From Rhinopomastus cyanomelas (Eukaryota > Chordata > Aves > Bucerotiformes > Rhinopomastidae), in the NCBI GenBank assembly GCA_013400115.1, contig VXBP01004577.1, positions 558,001 to 622,000 on the forward strand: a stretch of DNA of 64,000 nucleotides, read 5' to 3'. Both the position numbers and the translations under genes were made by a program. Below, in pieces: positions 12,288 through 24,000 of this stretch (positions are counted from its first letter, which is position 1; every line of letters begins with the position of its first letter). The notes beneath the pieces are model-generated. The model was not told where the DNA came from. It did not search any database and saw nothing but the letters and a program-made list of their open reading frames with translations.

Positions 12288-12293
12288 AATAAA
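12288..12293 (+). terminator. MASTL: Candidate distal MASTL poly(A) signal AATAAA
   Basis: AATAAA followed about 25 bases later by tgtgtttgttt, a good GT/T-rich downstream element. This would place the MASTL end only about 0.65 kb from the ACBD5 end on the opposite strand. Confidence 0.5.
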
Positions 12294-12950
12294 ATGCTGC
12301 AGTCTTACTGCTGACTTCTGTGTTTGTTTAAACTGTTTCATACTTTTGATCTTGCTGAGCAGTGGATTTGCACCCAGAAAACCTGTTTCCTGCCTCCTTG
12401 GCAGATACAGTACAGGTCCTGTGTTAGGGTACAGCCGATACTTTCTTCAGTTCATCATTTGCTACCACCCTCCTGCAACCTTCATTACAAGCTGCAGTTG
12501 GAGAGGAATCCTTGGTCCTCTGTTCCCTCTCTGTAGCACTTAGTGCTGGCTGGGTTCAGCTGAGCAGGAGGCAGGAGGCCTTCGTGTGGTTTCCCGCAGA
12601 GCCTGCGCTGGCAGAGGAAGCTGGATTCACTGCAGAAGTGCAGCTGTGAGCTGGGTCTGGATGTTTCCAGTGCTGAGCAGCATGAGGAGAGCACGAACTA
12701 GAATGTCTCTGTATCTGAGCAAATTATTACAAAACTGTCATGATGTCCTGTAAGACATCAGCTAATTAGAAATCTGCTCAAGTTGGGGTGAGTTTGAGAA
12801 CAACCCCCCGGGTTCTAGCTAACAGTAAGTGGGTATAAAAGGGGTGGTGGCTTGTGCTGCAACTTCAAAGTGGCTCTGTCGTTAAGCCAGCAGGCTCTGT
12901 GTAGCCAAAGCATCAAGGTACCACGTTTGCTAAGCATTAAGGACACACAA
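12294..12950. other. Tail-to-tail spacer between MASTL and ACBD5
   Basis: About 650 bases between the best poly(A) candidates of the two converging genes. It holds a TATAAAA at 12834-12840 on the + strand, which may be chance. I see no coding sequence or repeat. Confidence 0.5.
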
Positions 12951-12972
12951 GATAAAGTAGTAAGGGCTTGAT

Positions 12973-12978
12973 TTTATT
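12973..12978 (-). terminator. ACBD5: Candidate ACBD5 poly(A) signal AATAAA
   Basis: TTTATT on the + strand, so AATAAA for the - strand gene, about 2.03 kb past the stop. Another TTTATT lies about 40 bases upstream in the gene direction (near 13017-13022). Confidence 0.5.
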
Positions 12979-13633
12979 GAAACATGAATAAATAACAAGG
13001 ATGGCAGGTGCCTACATTTATTTCAGGGACAGTTAACAGTTTTAAGTACTTTTGCAAAGGCCTGTCCCATCTCTAAAAGCCACACCCCTACGTAATAGGG
13101 CTACAAACAGGAGAGGAGGCTGGTTTGTTTTTTTAGAAGTGACCTCTGGACTGGAGTATCCTTCCTGTGTCATCGTTGCTGATGTTTTATGTTCAGTCAC
13201 TCACGCCAGGAATTTCAAGATACAGGCACAGTGGCTGCAGATTCCAGCAGAACTTCCCTTCCAGTACAAGCCTGGTTCGTACCACCTGAGTTTTCAGAAC
13301 TCATCTCTGGTACACAAACCACATGAGTGGGCTGGCAGGTTCTGACCCTTTTATTTTTCTAAATTTAGGTTTACAATAAAATCAAAGGAGGGGGAAAAAA
13401 AAACAACCTCTTAAACCCCCAACCATTAACTAAAAATTGTATAAATTGCTCTGGTGAAACAAACGGTAAATTCTGGGATTACATTTTTATACAGCACAGC
13501 TTGTAGGAAAAAAGTTTTCCAAACTAGAAAAGGTTTTCAGGAGGGATAAAAAATAACTTTCCTAAAAAATGGTTTGTAGCATAGTCCAGGTGGAAGAGGA
13601 GAGCACACCAGGAACAGGGTGGCAGTCCTGAAA

Positions 13634-13820
13634 ATCATAGGGCATTTCACAAGAACATTGGGGATTGGAAGGGACCTCAAAGGATCATCCAGTCCAATCC
13701 CCCTGCCAGAGCAGAACCACCTAGACCAAGTCGCACGGGAACACATCCAGGTGGGTTTTAAACATCTTCAGAGAAGGAGACTCCACAACCCCCCTGGGCA
13801 GCCCCTTCCAGTGCTGTTTT
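13634..13820 (-). repeat. CR1 LINE 3' fragment inside the ACBD5 3' UTR
   Basis: On the + strand: cattggggattggaaggg through ctgggcagccccttccagtg. The 3' end is at the left, so the copy is sense to ACBD5 and would be part of its mature mRNA if the 12973 poly(A) signal is used. Confidence 0.9.
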
Positions 13821-15006
13821 TTGTGATGTACTTCTTCGCAGCAAACGAGCGGCTTGGATTTGACGAAGTCAGTGCGTTTGCCTTGTCCAGAGACTTAGAC
13901 AATTTACACATTGATTTTGAAAATGAAGCGCAACGCGTGCTTTGATCAGGCAAACTTCAAGTTGTACCTAACGGTTAACGAATGCTCCATGGGGAAAAAA
14001 TCAGCAGAAAAATTAGCTGCAAAGTTTTGTTCTGAAAGGCAGCAGAAGGAGAAGAGAGGAAGAAATCCCAGCAGCAGTGTTTTCCATAATGTGACTTGGG
14101 CAAAGTCCACAGCAGATGACAGCCAGATGAAATCTTATTTTAATTTATGCAAAGTGACAACAAAAAACTTACAATGCGCCGAGCTTTCTTAAATTTTAGA
14201 GATCTACGTACAGAGCTAGCTTCTATTTTAAAGCACCTCGTGCCTAACCTATGGATTTCAGTTCAAGCAAGTTGTCAGCATGAAGACAATGATGAAAGGC
14301 TAAAAATAAGGTGCGGCTTCTTTGGATGGATCCCTTGGACCACTCACAGGTCCCAAACTTACATCTGAATGTCCCTCTGTTAGTAACGGCTCCACCTTTC
14401 ACCACAGGCACCCATTCCCAAATCTCCTTTACAATCTTAGAGAACAAATGGAGGATCCAATTCCATTTCTCACCAATTTCCAGGGAAATTTGCCCCACTC
14501 TGATTTAGCAGCAAAAATAACCAGTTACACTCCTCGGAGCTGTACTGTATTTTCCCAACAGCTCACAAGCTGTTGAACTCATTTTGTTCGTGCTTTCATC
14601 AACAGGTAACCCTGTGGACAGACAGGCAGGGATGCTGTGAATGTGGAACTCTTTCTGTATGACAGCCTGACACAGTTCTCACTGCTCTTTCACAGAGATT
14701 ACAGTCTTTTCATCTGACATCAGCAAGACCAGTAATTCCTGAGGGGCCATCCACAAGCGCATTCCAAAGTGACTCATGTTCATGTGGGTTTGAGGATGGA
14801 ATTATTCAATTTATGGTATTTGTAACCTTAGGAGCTGTGAATCATTCAAGTTTCAATGATGTTAGTCCTTCGATGTTTAGCTCAAAGGTAGTAGAAAATA
14901 CTAGAACAGAAGGAACGTCATCCCAGATTCTGAGATTCTATGAGAACTCAGAATTCCTTCGCTTTCCAGGGCCATCTTCTAGCAGTCCTTGAGCAGCTGT
15001 GATTTC

Positions 15007-15019
15007 TCAGTTCAGTTTT
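15007..15019 (-). CDS. ACBD5: ACBD5 last coding exon (RKLN stop)
   Basis: 13 coding nt after acceptor gttcttctag. With AG from the previous exon it reads R-K-L-N and TGA (15007-15009), the same C-terminus as mammalian ACBD5. The 3' UTR continues in the same exon. Confidence 0.93.
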
Positions 15020-18000
15020 CTAGAAGAACCAAATAAATTACTTTAGTGTATCTTCACACAGGAGATGATTTTTCAGTTGTCTAAATAAATCACAGAACAT
15101 TAGGGATTGGAAGGGACCTCGAAATATCATCCAGTCCAATCCCCCTGACACAGCAGGATCACCTAGACCAAGTCACACAGGAACACATCCAGTCGGGTCT
15201 TGAATATCTCCAGTGAGGGAGACTCCACAACCCCCCTGGGCAGCCTGTTCCAGTGCTCTGTCACCCTCACTGGGAAGAAGTTCCTTCTCGTATTGATGTG
15301 AAACCTCCTATGTTCCAGCTTACACCCATTGCCCCTCGTCCTATCACTAGATGACAATCAATTAAGGTCACATGAATTATTTCAATTAAAATACAACATA
15401 GATTCATAGAATCATTAGGGATTGGAAGGGACCTCAAAAGATCATCTAGTCCAATCCCCCTGACACAGCAGGATCACCTAGACNTAGCTTCAGGACACCT
15501 GAAAATTTGCCCTTTTGTTAAAAAACAAGCTGCAAGTCCACAGAACTGGCACAACAGACACTGAGGAGTCGAGCAGTACCAAGCACCACGAAGAATTCTG
15601 AACTGCAGACTGCATTCCTCAGGTCGGTCACTGGACCACTCCAGTCAGTGGTTTGCTGGCTCACAGTGCAGCGACACATGGGGATACCTCCAAGCTATCC
15701 AGCCTCGCTCACTTCTCTGCTCTCTCTGGAACTATTTACCCTGCATTGCACTTCATGACTTTTTACCATTCTAAGCTTTACCTGTGCAGTTCAAGTCAAC
15801 ATAAACAGTACTTTTTGTGCTGAGAACCTTTAGCGGCAAAGAGAACTACACATGCTTCTTCCTAGAGTTCCCAACCAATGGAAAGCATCCCTGCTAGCTT
15901 CCAGAATCATTCGGCTTGGGACCGAAACACACTCCCTCCTCCCACGGACTCCACCGTGGAATCTGCTTTAGCCTGGTAGCCTGTGGCTCACTGATCAGTC
16001 TTGCTTAATGTTTCCTTGTGCGCATCTTGAAACAAAGACCTAGGAAACAGGATTTGTCAAGACAATCATCACCAAGCTCCCCATTCTGATGCACTAGCAA
16101 AGCCTTACGAGACAGTACCTTGCTTTCTTCTTAGGCTGAAGGCAGTATTTCATGTCCTTCTAACTCAATGCTAGAAGTTGAACAGATGAGGGAAGTGTAT
16201 CTGCTCTACGGAGCACCGGTCCTTACCTTCGCTTTCTTTGAAGATACACGTGAACCAGCCACTGGGCAATAAACGGCCACACAACGGCAAAAACTAAAAC
16301 ACCAGGAGAAATTTCAAAGGGCCACCACGATGGTTTCTAAGCAAAAAGAGAGAAAAAATTCTTATCAGCAATGTGTTCACACACTGAATACCACAGGCAC
16401 ACTTCTCAATCAAAATGCTGATGCATCCAAGGAGAAAATACAAGTGAGCCCAGAACAAAAGACGAACGTGGCAAATAGTGTCTTCAGACAGAGATTATTT
16501 TTTACCTCCTAGTCAAGGGAGACACAACACGAAAAGCACATGCTGAGCTAGATATTAAATATTCATCTTTTTCCACAAATAGAAAAAACCCCAGTGTTTT
16601 ACCTTGGCAGACGAGGCTGGCTCATGATTTGACTGTAGTGTTGCAGATTTTGCCTTTAAATACAAACAAAGGTTAGTAAACATAAAAAAGGAAACTGCAG
16701 TTGGAATCTGCCTGAAAATGTGAGGTTTGCCATCAAGTGAAGGCTTTGCAATCTGTACACAGGTCAGTTTAAAGAAGAGAGCCACCCCTATGCAACTCCC
16801 TGTTCACCACTGAGTTCCCAAGTTGCCTCTCGTGTTGCCGTTACTCTTTACAGCGTTTTGTCACGTCTGTGTGTTAAAAAAAATCAATCAGTCCCTTACG
16901 GGACCTCTTCACAGTTTTTCAAGGCCCTCCCTGCCAACTTCTCACCACAACCTGTCCAACTTTGGTGCAGTCCCAGTAGCTGCAACCCAGAGCAGGAAGC
17001 CTAGCAGCCTAATGTGGATGGTTGCATGTTTCAACACCAGACTATACAAAGGCAAAAAGCACCGACTTGGCCCTTCCTGGGCCAGAACTACAGGCATGTC
17101 TGACAGCACGAAGGACAGAGGATACCAGGCTCTGAATCTTCAAGGTGATCCAGAAAATGAGAAGTACAGGAGACTTTTCAAAACTACTCCCACACACTAT
17201 TACAGTGTTTCCACAGAAATAAAGCAGTTTGTTTTCTAGATCTTTGTTAATTTATGTAAGCATGGCACAGAAGCTTCTGCTCCTCTTTAGGACAGCAAGC
17301 ACTACAGGAGCTACTGGCAAAGAATTTTTCACTACTTCTTCAAATATTACTCAAGCGAAAAAACATTAATCTGTATCCAAACAGGAGCCTCTTGAGTAGC
17401 CACGATGAAGCAAAATCATCATTTTAATAAATCCTTTTCCCTGGCTGCCCTAGATGTGGAGTATGTGCATCCCACAGGATACTGCTTGTATAGCTCTCAT
17501 TTGCAAGTAGATGAAAAGTTATCAGCAAGTCAAACAAAGGCAGGCATTTGAAGCTTGCTGGTTCAACTATGTTCACAGCATATTCTGTTCCTCACAGTAT
17601 TTCCAGTGAAACAGATGGCTAAAGAAACTCTGCATTAAGAGATACCCACCCTGGCCTTAAGACTTCTTCTGCCTCTCTCGTGTAGATGTCAAATTCCACG
17701 AAAGCTGTTGTTTCTTCACAGAAAAAGACTGTAAGGAAGAACCAGCCTTCTACTAACTGAAAAATGGAATCCGAAGTTCTGCTGGCCAACCTTTGCCAGT
17801 CTGGAGGATTAACAGAATTTTTGGCTTCCTTTGAGCTACACCGATGACAAAATCACCCGGGATCACGATTAGTAACATCACCTATGGAATCTCACATAGC
17901 GCCCGTGCTGCGGGTGGCAGTAACTATGGCTAAGATTAGGTCAGAATGCCTGGGTTCACTCACATGTGCAAGAGTACAAATTGTGCTTCTCAGAGTAGGC

Positions 18001-21000
18001 ACCAATCATAAACTCTAACTCAGGATGGACTGAAATGTCTTCAGTTTAAAGAAGATGTGTCTGAAGTTTTAATCTGAAAAAGCAGAAGAGTATCTAAGGA
18101 AATTCAATACAACTTGATCACGTAACTGCAGGGGGAATACCTGTGATGCCTCCAGCATATGCAGCCTCTGAAGCACATTTTGCATATCTTCTTGCAACCG
18201 CATCAGCACCACTGCAATCTGCTCGTTGAGGCTGCCCCTGGGTCCTCTGTCTGATCCCCAGCGCTCTCCATCTCCTCCGCTACCCATCTGTCCACCTTGT
18301 GAACCATCTCCTAGAGCCTGAAGCCTATGCCCTACATTGAGGGAGGAAAAGAAAATACATGAAACATAGCATGGGCTACCAAGTCTATTGAAAATGTTTA
18401 ATTAAGAGCTCAGCTTTCTCCCTCCTGAACCAGGCATGGTTCTCCTGATCACAGGCTACAATCAAGTTCATAAGCACAGGGAGGTTACAGCAACATCATT
18501 AGAGACAGTTCCACACAGCCTCAGTGTGACAGTATCCGTCAAGTTCCTAGAACTGGACATTTAAGATACACACTATTAATTCACATCCAGTCAAGTTCAG
18601 CTGTAAATCCTGTCCCAGATAAAAGAAAAGAAGGCTTCTGTTATTACCAGGGGTAGGTGTGTTACACGTTTGGTGCAGTCCCCTGCCGGAAGACAGCACT
18701 GGAACCAAGCGATGAGAAAAGAACTGCTCGCAATCTACAAGACTCCTTTTGAACTGCATTCAGCCACCCTACTGTGCTTCTGCTTGCAAGCAGCAAACAA
18801 CAAAAGAAACAAGGCAGAGATGGTTAAACTGTCATATGTTCTTTGTAAAGGTTTTCGACATGAAATTCTACGATTTGTATTTTCTTTTGAACTTTTGGAT
18901 CTGATGACACACAGGTGCCAAACACAAAGACACGCTGTATCTACAAATACAGTGCTTGGGGGATTGTTTTTAGTGCAGGAAGAAACAACTTTACCCTTGA
19001 CACTACAGACCGTGTCGCGGAACACGGTGCTGCTCCTAGGTGACAGAACCACTGTACAGCAGGACTGTCTCACTGGGTAACACTGATGAGTGCTTCTCAG
19101 GCACCAATAACATGGCAGTCAGGAGAGTGAGGAACGCAAAAGCAACAGGCACAGTACCTCTCCCTCTTCTGACACTGTAGAAGTCTGCTTTTTCTCCACC
19201 TTTCTTCTCCTTATGAGGACCCCCATTACTGGCTTTGCCATCTTCTCCGCCACACTGGACTCCGCCTTGCTCTTGAGCTGCTCCCTCTACAGCGCTTCCA
19301 GGCTGAAGGGTCCCGTGAGTCACGCGAGCACGCCTTGGAAAATCCGTATTTTCTAACAGAAGACTGTGATCTACGTCCAGCAAACGGGGTGAATGCTCTA
19401 AAGATCCGTTAGCTGACGGGACGATCTCCAAGGGCTACAAATTGACATTAGCCAATAAAGACATGCCGGCAAATGTAACAGTCAACCAATAAAAAAGGGA
19501 GAACCATCATCTCTACATGCACTTGAAGATACTATTTTGCCCAGAATTAAGACTTTTATCTGAATAGAAGCAAATACTTTCCTGTAGGATGTGCTTACTA
19601 GTGTCTAAACATCCTTTTCAGATTGAAAAGGAATTTAAGGCAAATATTCTGAAAACTGAGACCACCTGGCATCACTTTAAACATTTCCAATGTACAGTAA
19701 TACTCAGTAATCACTCAAATAATTGAGATCTGAAAACATTCAGTTTTCCCTTGTAAAACTGGCTTCCCTTCCCAGACAGTGAAGTGGTACATCCTCACTG
19801 ATTCGTGAGCCACACAGTCAGAAGTCACATGCTATTAGCAACCCTGGGTAGGCAGGTAACACATGGCTAATTATCAACCTGTTCAAAACATCACACCCTG
19901 TACTTGTCCCCAAACAAAAGAAAGGCCCAGTACACTGCCAGCTTCTCTCTCAGAACCAGTGGCACACTAGGGAGATATCATAAATGGGTAACACAGGTGT
20001 TAAACAAGTCACAAGCTCTGAAGCAGGACTGCCTCGAGGTGGTTCAAGCAACCCTTTGTTCAGTGCAAGCAAAAGCACTGCACAAATGTGTGTTGGAAGA
20101 AGACTGGGAATCTCAGCTAGCTGAAGAGTAACTCAGTGAAAAAAGCCAAAAAAAGCAAAAGGAGGAGTGAAGAAATGGAATCTGCTGCCAAAGTTCAATT
20201 TGGCAAATAGCAGCTCACACACTTGTATCATCTGAGCTGAGGGTCTGAGTGTTTGCTGTATCTTTTCCAATAAAAAGCTGCATTTAATCATTTAAATTAT
20301 TCTCTTCTGGTTTGACTTGATCCATCTGCAGTTCTACTTGTACATTTATTTACATACACCTGACCGTCTGTTCTTCTGCTCAAAACTCAAACCACTCTCA
20401 TGCAGGTTGGGAAATTCTGACAGATTATCCACCCACTTCAACTAGAGAATCTCCAGCAAGCTTGAACAGTACACAAGATGATTGGGACATAACCTAGATA
20501 ACACACCTTGCAGCACCTCTACCAAATCATCCTTCCCAAAATGAGCAAAATTTTGATTTGCTAAGAAGCATCTGTAGGTCCCTATGAAACAGCTGGACAA
20601 GAGAATGATGCCCTATGTTTACTGGTTTTTCAGAGATTCCTCCCTAGAACTGGGCAACCAGGTGTTTGTTTTGTTCTGTGTTACAAGGGCACTCCCTGCT
20701 TCTTAGAGGCAGCTGAATTCTGGTCCCTACGCTATGTAGACTGTACACTAATTGTGGACACAACCCTCAGCTTCTGTGTACAGTTGTTTCTGACATCTTG
20801 CCTTCACATACATTTTCTGAGGGCTTTTTGATTAGTAGTAACTAAGTAGTAAAAGAATGAAAAGAACAAATCCTGAGAGTCTGCACAGGAGAAAGGTATG
20901 GATGAGTTACTTCATTCACCCCAGCGTGTCTAGGTTCACCAGATAGGAACTTATTTAAAAATAAGCATACAAGTTTCAAAATGCACCTAGGAACACTAGA

Positions 21001-24000
21001 GCTCTACCTCTTCTAGTGCAAGTTGCTCCATAGAGTCACAATAAACTTCACTGTCTGAATCACTGGTTAAGTGCTGAGCTGCTGAGACCTCTTCAATGTT
21101 CTCTTCGTTTACACCTGGTACAGAAAGGACATAAGCACAGATGCTTTTGTAAGTGTTAGTCCTGGCAAAGAGTAAAGTTTTGAGCCAAGATGTCCAGGTG
21201 AGCTTCAGCTCATGCCCCTTTTACCTAGGACTCTCACCCTAAAGGTATAACCTCTTGACTGAGAATCTGTAATTGTAGGAATTAGATCAGATTTTATAAT
21301 GGGCCACGTATACATCATCAGCACGTCTGCAAGCCCAGTATAGAGCAGTTTTGTCTTAAGTTATCTGTAAGTTTCAAAACTATATATTTAGACATCGGTT
21401 TCAACAAACTGGAATTTATCATTTCAGCCTTTGAGCACAGCAAATAAAATGTTTGTGATTTTCATTTCACTACAAAGCAGCTTTCAAAGGCAAACAGTAT
21501 TTACATAGGCAATGTAATGTTTTTTAAATAAATCAATTGTACTTCTGTGGTTTTGAGCCTTTATGTCTCTGAACTCATCTCTCTTTTTGTAGGAGATCCT
21601 AAAAGAAAGACTTATTTTAAAATGGCACTACATTTTATTATTTTTAAGTAGCCTTTCTTCAGGTTTCTACAACTGAAAGACACCATTGCTGGGCTCCGAA
21701 TACCAAGATTAAGCTTTCAAGAAATACTTTCCATGAAAAACACGTGCCAAAAGAAAACATGGTCTGGCAAGGACAAACCTTGGTGGGTGTTGTTATCAGC
21801 TACTTCTAGGCTTTGTTCTGTTTTCTTTATTTCTTCTTCTGGGTTCAAGCCATTCAGGGCAGATTTGGCCTGGGTGTCATTCTGCGCATCTGGGATAAGG
21901 CTGTCCTTGTAACAGCCGTTAGCGACAATACTTTCAGAATCCTTAGCAGCTGTTGACTCTGGCTTCACATTCTTGTAGTCTGTAAAAGAATAAGAAAACC
22001 TCACAAACAGAAAGCTACACACCTAGCAGCTCAAGACATAACTTCTTGAGTAGCATGTACAATTTCTAATGGACTGTGCGTGTAACATATCCGCAGAACA
22101 AATATGTACGTGTTCCTGGAGTCACACTCACAGGGATTGTCCTCTTACTGTAAAAAGTGTAAACATGACATTTCATTTGCATAAAGAGCAGATGCTATTC
22201 TAAAGTGTAAGTAAGCAAATCTAAAGTAGGTCTGAGAAATAAAATAACAATCTTGTTGTCCTTAGAGGAAAAACCTTGTATAGAATTATAAATCTGTCGT
22301 TTCATTTGGTTGTCACCTGACGCTGCTGTTATTTCACGGGGCCCCTAAACAAATCTCATTGGAAGTTCTGCTCTGCTGTCTCTGCAGAAGAAAAGGTTAG
22401 TCTCAATTCTACTGTTACAGCCCATGTAGGCATTCAGAGCTCTTGAAAGCACACTGACCACAAACCCAAAACAATACAAGATACAGACACTTCTTCTGCC
22501 TCTTCAGTGGTTAAGGATAACTCTGGGAGAAAGTGCAAGGACAGAAAACATACTCTTTCCATTTAGCTGCAGTTCTTTTTCTTCCTCTTCACGAAGCCCT
22601 TCTTCTTCTGATTCTGCTCCGCTATCACTACTTTCAGCTTTTCCATTCACAGCCTTTATTTTTGGAGTGGAATTCATGACGTTACTAAGATCTAAGAAAA
22701 AAATTCAAAGAGGAAAAAAAAGAGCTGCATTTAAAAAACACAAACACATAACCCTCACCCTTCTCCCTTACCTTGGCTGTTAGTCACAGTCCTAAAAAAG
22801 TATTAGAACAGGTAAGAAATAAGATCGGCTTTACTTCCGTAAGATCTTTCTTTATTTGTTCTCTCCTTTGTGGCTCACCACAGGGTGCCTGGCTGGCAAA
22901 GAGCCTCTCAGGGGTTCTGAGGAAGCCTACTGGAAAGAGACAGCAAGCCACTTTCACTACTGGACTCTCAGACCAGCCGTATGTACAGCTGCAGAAAGGT
23001 TTTATCTCAGACAAACGTGGCCATGCCCTTCCAAACCCAGAAGTCAGCGATTTTATAAAAGCTCCCCTTGGGGCTGAAACTTGAAAGTTACACGAGCAAT
23101 GGGACTGTCACCAAGGCAGGCAGGTGCAATATGCCATGCATGTGATTTAAGCAGAGGCAAAATGTCATAAGAAGACTCAAGCTGATACAAGTCTTTATCT
23201 GTTAAAGGGCAGGTGGAAAGGTATTTTCTGATCTTTCAGTGAAAAAATGAGTAAGTTGTGCCTTTGTTTGAACGTCTAATTTGATTAACTTTTTTTCATA
23301 GTCTTGAAATAGACAAAGTTACAGCAAAGTCCTTGCTATTCACATCTTTGTTCTTTCCAAGGATCAGGAACAAATTTCTCCGACTGTACAAAGACTTGTA
23401 CGGTAAAGATTCTTTACAAATATGGAGACTGCAAAAAATACTGCTGCAGAAATACTCCTGCAAAAAACACTGTGCAATACATGCTGATAGTCAATTAAGC
23501 TGCCCATGTTAGGACAGAGTGGTTAAGGTACAAAGCAGGGACAGTCCCTGTGAGCCACTCGCACACGTTATGCGCTGACGGCTGAAGTCTGTCTGTTTTG
23601 TCACCACAGCATCCTATCTTCATAACTTCCACGTTCCCTCGCCAGAACATTGGAAGAGTAATTCTAACGTGTAAGTTTAACAATAAACATCAAAATAATA
23701 ATTACAGCGAAGTGGCCAAACCAGATCCTCTCCTTTCTTTGTTGCTCAGTAATTTAGAGCTAAGGGTGCTTTAATCTTACAATAAAAAGCCTTCCCACAT
23801 CACTCTTCATTTTCAGCGTTATCCACCGAGGTTTAAAAAAACAAACCAAGAGAAGGGAAAATGACTTAACTTCCTCTACAGAAATGAGTAGGGTAAATAT
23901 CCTGGTCACCTTAGTTTTAATACAAGGTAGTGTCTAGGCATCACTGCTTTAGACTGGTTTAATCCAACTTTTACCTGAAGGTGAAACAAAACCAGTTCTT

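Larger units (their letters stand above)
9017..12293 (+). other. MASTL: MASTL 3' UTR and downstream region, with several candidate poly(A) sites
   Basis: Non-coding sequence after the TAG. AATAAA occurs at 10054-10059, 10817-10822 and 12288-12293, so a 3' UTR of about 1.0, 1.8 or 3.3 kb is possible. It contains a duplicated 32-base G/T-rich unit around a single N (11450-11514) and a CR1 copy (11630-11802). Which poly(A) site is used cannot be told from sequence alone. Confidence 0.55.
12951..15006 (-). other. ACBD5: ACBD5 3' UTR
   Basis: Sequence after the ACBD5 TGA down to the poly(A) signal at 12973-12978, about 2.05 kb. It includes a sense-oriented CR1 fragment at 13634-13820. The extent is inferred from the poly(A) signal; there is no transcript evidence. 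Confidence 0.6.
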
